14,600 bases of DNA, taken from positions 1-14,600 of the forward strand of contig JADJYW010000027.1 of NCBI GenBank assembly GCA_016719605.1, written 5' to 3'. Position 1 is the stretch's first letter. Each line of letters starts with the position of its first letter. Both the position numbers and the translations under genes were made by a program. The DNA comes from Lewinellaceae bacterium (GTDB lineage Bacteria; Bacteroidota; Bacteroidia; Chitinophagales; Saprospiraceae). Positions 13,086-14,600 of this stretch are shown in pieces. Under the pieces are notes generated by a model. That model was given only the letters and a program-made list of their open reading frames with translations. It had not been told where the DNA came from and made no database searches.

Positions 13086-13525
13086 ATGGCCAAGTGCGGA
13101 CATACGATATGCCCCGATGAAGATTGCGGCTGGACCTACCTGTTCAGCGGTGAGCGGCGCGACAATTGCCGCCGGGTGCAGCGCTGCTTCGAGGACAGTT
13201 GCAGCAGCCTCAAGGCCCTCGGGCCTTCGGGGTTTTTGTTGTATGATGCCTGCCTGGGCCATTGCCACCGTCAGGAAAACAACCCCAAATACCCTTCTGC
13301 CTACGCCTCCACCAACGAATACCTGTGCAACAACTTCGATCCCGTCATGCTCGTCGATTACTTCGGCGCCAACGTGTGCGGGGTGCCGGGGAGGAAACGA
13401 AAGTCGGGCAAGTGCAGCAGGCCACGGAAACATCCAACGCGCAGACGCGCTGGGTGCTGTTTTTTATCGCCATTGTCATTCTAATCCTGCTCAGCGCATT
13501 GCTATGGAAGAACAAGGACAAGTAA
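13086..13525 (+). CDS. Cys-rich, C-terminally anchored membrane protein with apparent frame break
   Basis: From ATG 13086 the first 99 residues contain ten Cys (positions 4, 9, 14, 28, 34, 39, 56, 60, 81, 98). In the starting frame the sequence then turns into Arg/Lys-rich, unnatural-looking protein and stops at 13484. Moving to the -1 frame around 13380-13397 instead gives 'EETKVGQVQQATETSNAQTR', then a membrane helix ('WVLFFIAIVILILLSALLW') and the basic end 'KNKDK', stopping at 13525. One extra G in either GGGG run (13380-13383 or 13388-13391) restores a 146-aa protein. A sequencing indel, programmed -1 frameshifting or a recent mutation could explain it. The restored plan matches its tail-anchored neighbours. 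Function unknown. Confidence 0.6.
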
Positions 13526-13791
13526 CCCAAAGTGAGGCAAGCGTCGATTGGTTGCCGTCGCTGTTCCAGGCTATCGGCAGTGTGTTCGATACGATCTCCA
13601 CTGCCCTGGAGCCTACTGTCCTTTCAGCGCAAGCGTACTTCCAGCAACTGCTCAACGCGCAAGCAGAACTACAAGACCCGCTGGCCCAGGTCAATGAAAA
13701 CCGCCGGCGCACCGACATGATTTTGATTTACGCGGGAGTGGGCATTATCGCGCTTTTGATTATCGCCATCATCATAAAAAAGAAGGAATGA
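13504..13791 (+). CDS. tail-anchored membrane protein with LPxxxxAxGSV motif, 95 aa
   Basis: ATG 13504 lies 22 bases inside the preceding gene's -1-frame end. Longer readings of this frame run through that gene's coding sequence and are rejected. The segment 'WLPSLFQAIGSVFDT' (16-30) matches the 121-aa protein at 12547. Next comes a helical, Gln/Ala-rich region (about 38-70), then a membrane helix at about 71-92 ending 'IIIKKKE'. A peripheral amphipathic helix plus tail anchor is likely. The stop overlaps the next ATG (ATGA). Function unknown. Confidence 0.75.
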   Translation: MEEQGQVTQSEASVDWLPSLFQAIGSVFDTISTALEPTVLSAQAYFQQLLNAQAELQDPLAQVNENRRRTDMILIYAGVGIIALLIIAIIIKKKE

Positions 13792-14576
13792 AAAGTATTT
13801 CCCATATCGTCATTGTCGCGGCAGTAGCGATCGGCTTGCTACTGTTGGTGGTCTTTCTTTTTCGACCGGCCAAAGCCGCTCCGGGCACAGGTGGTGAAAA
13901 CGGTAATGGACCTGGTGATGATCCACCGCCCGGCCCCTTGCCTTGCCAGAACATTCCCGACAACCTGCCACCCTTTCAAAATGCCGTGACCCCGTCCGGC
14001 GCCAAGGCTTTCCTGGGTGTGCCTGATGCTGATTGGACGCCGGATTTTGAAGCCCGGTTGCGCGGCTTTTTCCTCGCCGTGGATGTGGAGCCTTCCGATT
14101 TTACGATGAAATATTTCGGAGCCAGTGTCATCTGGCAATACCTGAACAGTCCGGAAGGACAGTTGCCCGACCTGGTGGTGCTCAAAGCCTCGAAACGCTG
14201 CGGAACCATCATTGGGGTGCCTTCGCAGTACATTCCCAAACCGCCGTTTTGCCTGTCCTTCACCTCCGGCAATTGGTTGGAACCCACCTACAGTGAAGAC
14301 AAGGAAGTCGGAACCGCCGAGTGGGATGGTATCCGAAACGTATTTGGTATTTCCACCTCCGAGTGGACATCCGCCATGCAATCACGCGTGAAAGGTTTTT
14401 TCAAAGCCGTGAACATCCAACCCTCGGAATGGAATGCCAAGGGCTTGAACCAATGGTATCAGAGACCGGCCAAAGAGTATCTCATCAGTGCGCTGGGCGG
14501 CCTGCCGGACGCCCTGATTACCCAAGGCTGTATGCGCTGCGACGGTAAAAGCGATCAATTTGTCAACGACCTCTGA
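13788..14576 (+). CDS. N-anchored membrane protein with internally duplicated ectodomain, 262 aa
   Basis: Transmembrane helix at about residues 5-25, basic stop 'FRPAK', then a Gly/Asn/Pro/Asp-rich linker (31-52). Two related domains follow at about 74-139 and 184-253. They align through 'FGV..ADW' / 'FGI.TSEW', 'ARLRGFFLAVDVEPSDF' / 'SRVKGFFKAVNIQPSEW', and a final 'LPD......C' region. Five Cys lie in or near the ends of the repeats. The anchor, flexible spacer and globular head plan is shared with the 168-aa protein at 2182. No family recognised. The ectodomain probably projects from a membrane. It starts within the previous stop (ATGA). Confidence 0.8.
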   Translation: MKSISHIVIVAAVAIGLLLLVVFLFRPAKAAPGTGGENGNGPGDDPPPGPLPCQNIPDNLPPFQNAVTPSGAKAFLGVPDADWTPDFEARLRGFFLAVDVEPSDFTMKYFGASVIWQYLNSPEGQLPDLVVLKASKRCGTIIGVPSQYIPKPPFCLSFTSGNWLEPTYSEDKEVGTAEWDGIRNVFGISTSEWTSAMQSRVKGFFKAVNIQPSEWNAKGLNQWYQRPAKEYLISALGGLPDALITQGCMRCDGKSDQFVNDL

Positions 14577-14578
14577 CT

Positions 14579-14600
14579 ATGAAAACCATCGACTTCAACG
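14579..14600 (+). CDS. start of a further gene, cut by the window edge
   Basis: An ATG two bases after the previous stop opens a frame reading MKTIDFN up to the window edge. The spacing matches other gene starts in this operon. Too short to say more. Confidence 0.4.

Noticed and set aside
13117..13503. Upstream extension of the 95-aa gene
   Set aside because: It lies over the Cys-rich gene in another frame and reads as Ala/Pro/Arg low-complexity shadow sequence; only the part from ATG 13504 looks like a protein.
1..14600. CRISPR array, tRNA, rRNA or insertion sequence
   Set aside because: No regularly spaced repeats, tRNA-like fold, rRNA sequence or transposase was recognised; the only tandem array is the short heptamer tract at 1223-1254.

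Overview
The window is a dense, strictly plus-strand run of about 27 genes with almost no intergenic space. The organism is most likely a Bacteroidota member with GC content clearly above 50%. Two points support this. Start codons lack Shine-Dalgarno sequences and follow A-rich leaders. All five exported proteins have signal peptides with Gln right after the cleavage point, which matches the Bacteroidetes Q-rule. No replication, integration, packaging or chromosomal housekeeping gene is visible, so the element type cannot be proven. The content is phage-like: fibre proteins, a holin-like protein and a spanin-like protein.

Layout. (1) 2-694 is the 3' part of a soluble, Cys-containing protein of possible structural role. 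(2) 767-3235 holds nine consecutive membrane proteins, down to 38 aa, four of them starting inside the stop codon of the gene before (ATGA). (3) 3256-4685 encodes three beta-rich soluble proteins; the last two may be one protein split by a missing T. (4) 4725-10803 encodes five Sec-exported proteins. Four are built from phage tail-fibre modules, and the 705-aa one ends in a probable lectin-like domain. The fifth is a short coiled-coil protein between two fibre genes. (5) 10810-12436 encodes a holin-like protein, a multi-pass membrane protein and a spanin-like protein. (6) 12547-14576 is a second block of single-pass membrane proteins, several Cys-rich and mostly anchored by the C-terminus. One of these has an apparent frame break at a G-run. 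The last encodes an internally duplicated ectodomain. A further gene starts at 14579.

Reading as a system. Roughly 17 of 27 genes encode membrane segments, and the fibre proteins carry Sec signals instead of being made for cytoplasmic tail assembly. This does not fit an ordinary tailed-phage tail module. My inference is a structural and lysis module of a membrane-containing or membrane-assembled virus or provirus of Bacteroidota, or a virus-derived cell-surface fibre apparatus. Nothing in the window proves either. Decisive evidence would be a capsid fold for the 2-694 protein, or a packaging or extrusion ATPase in the flanks.
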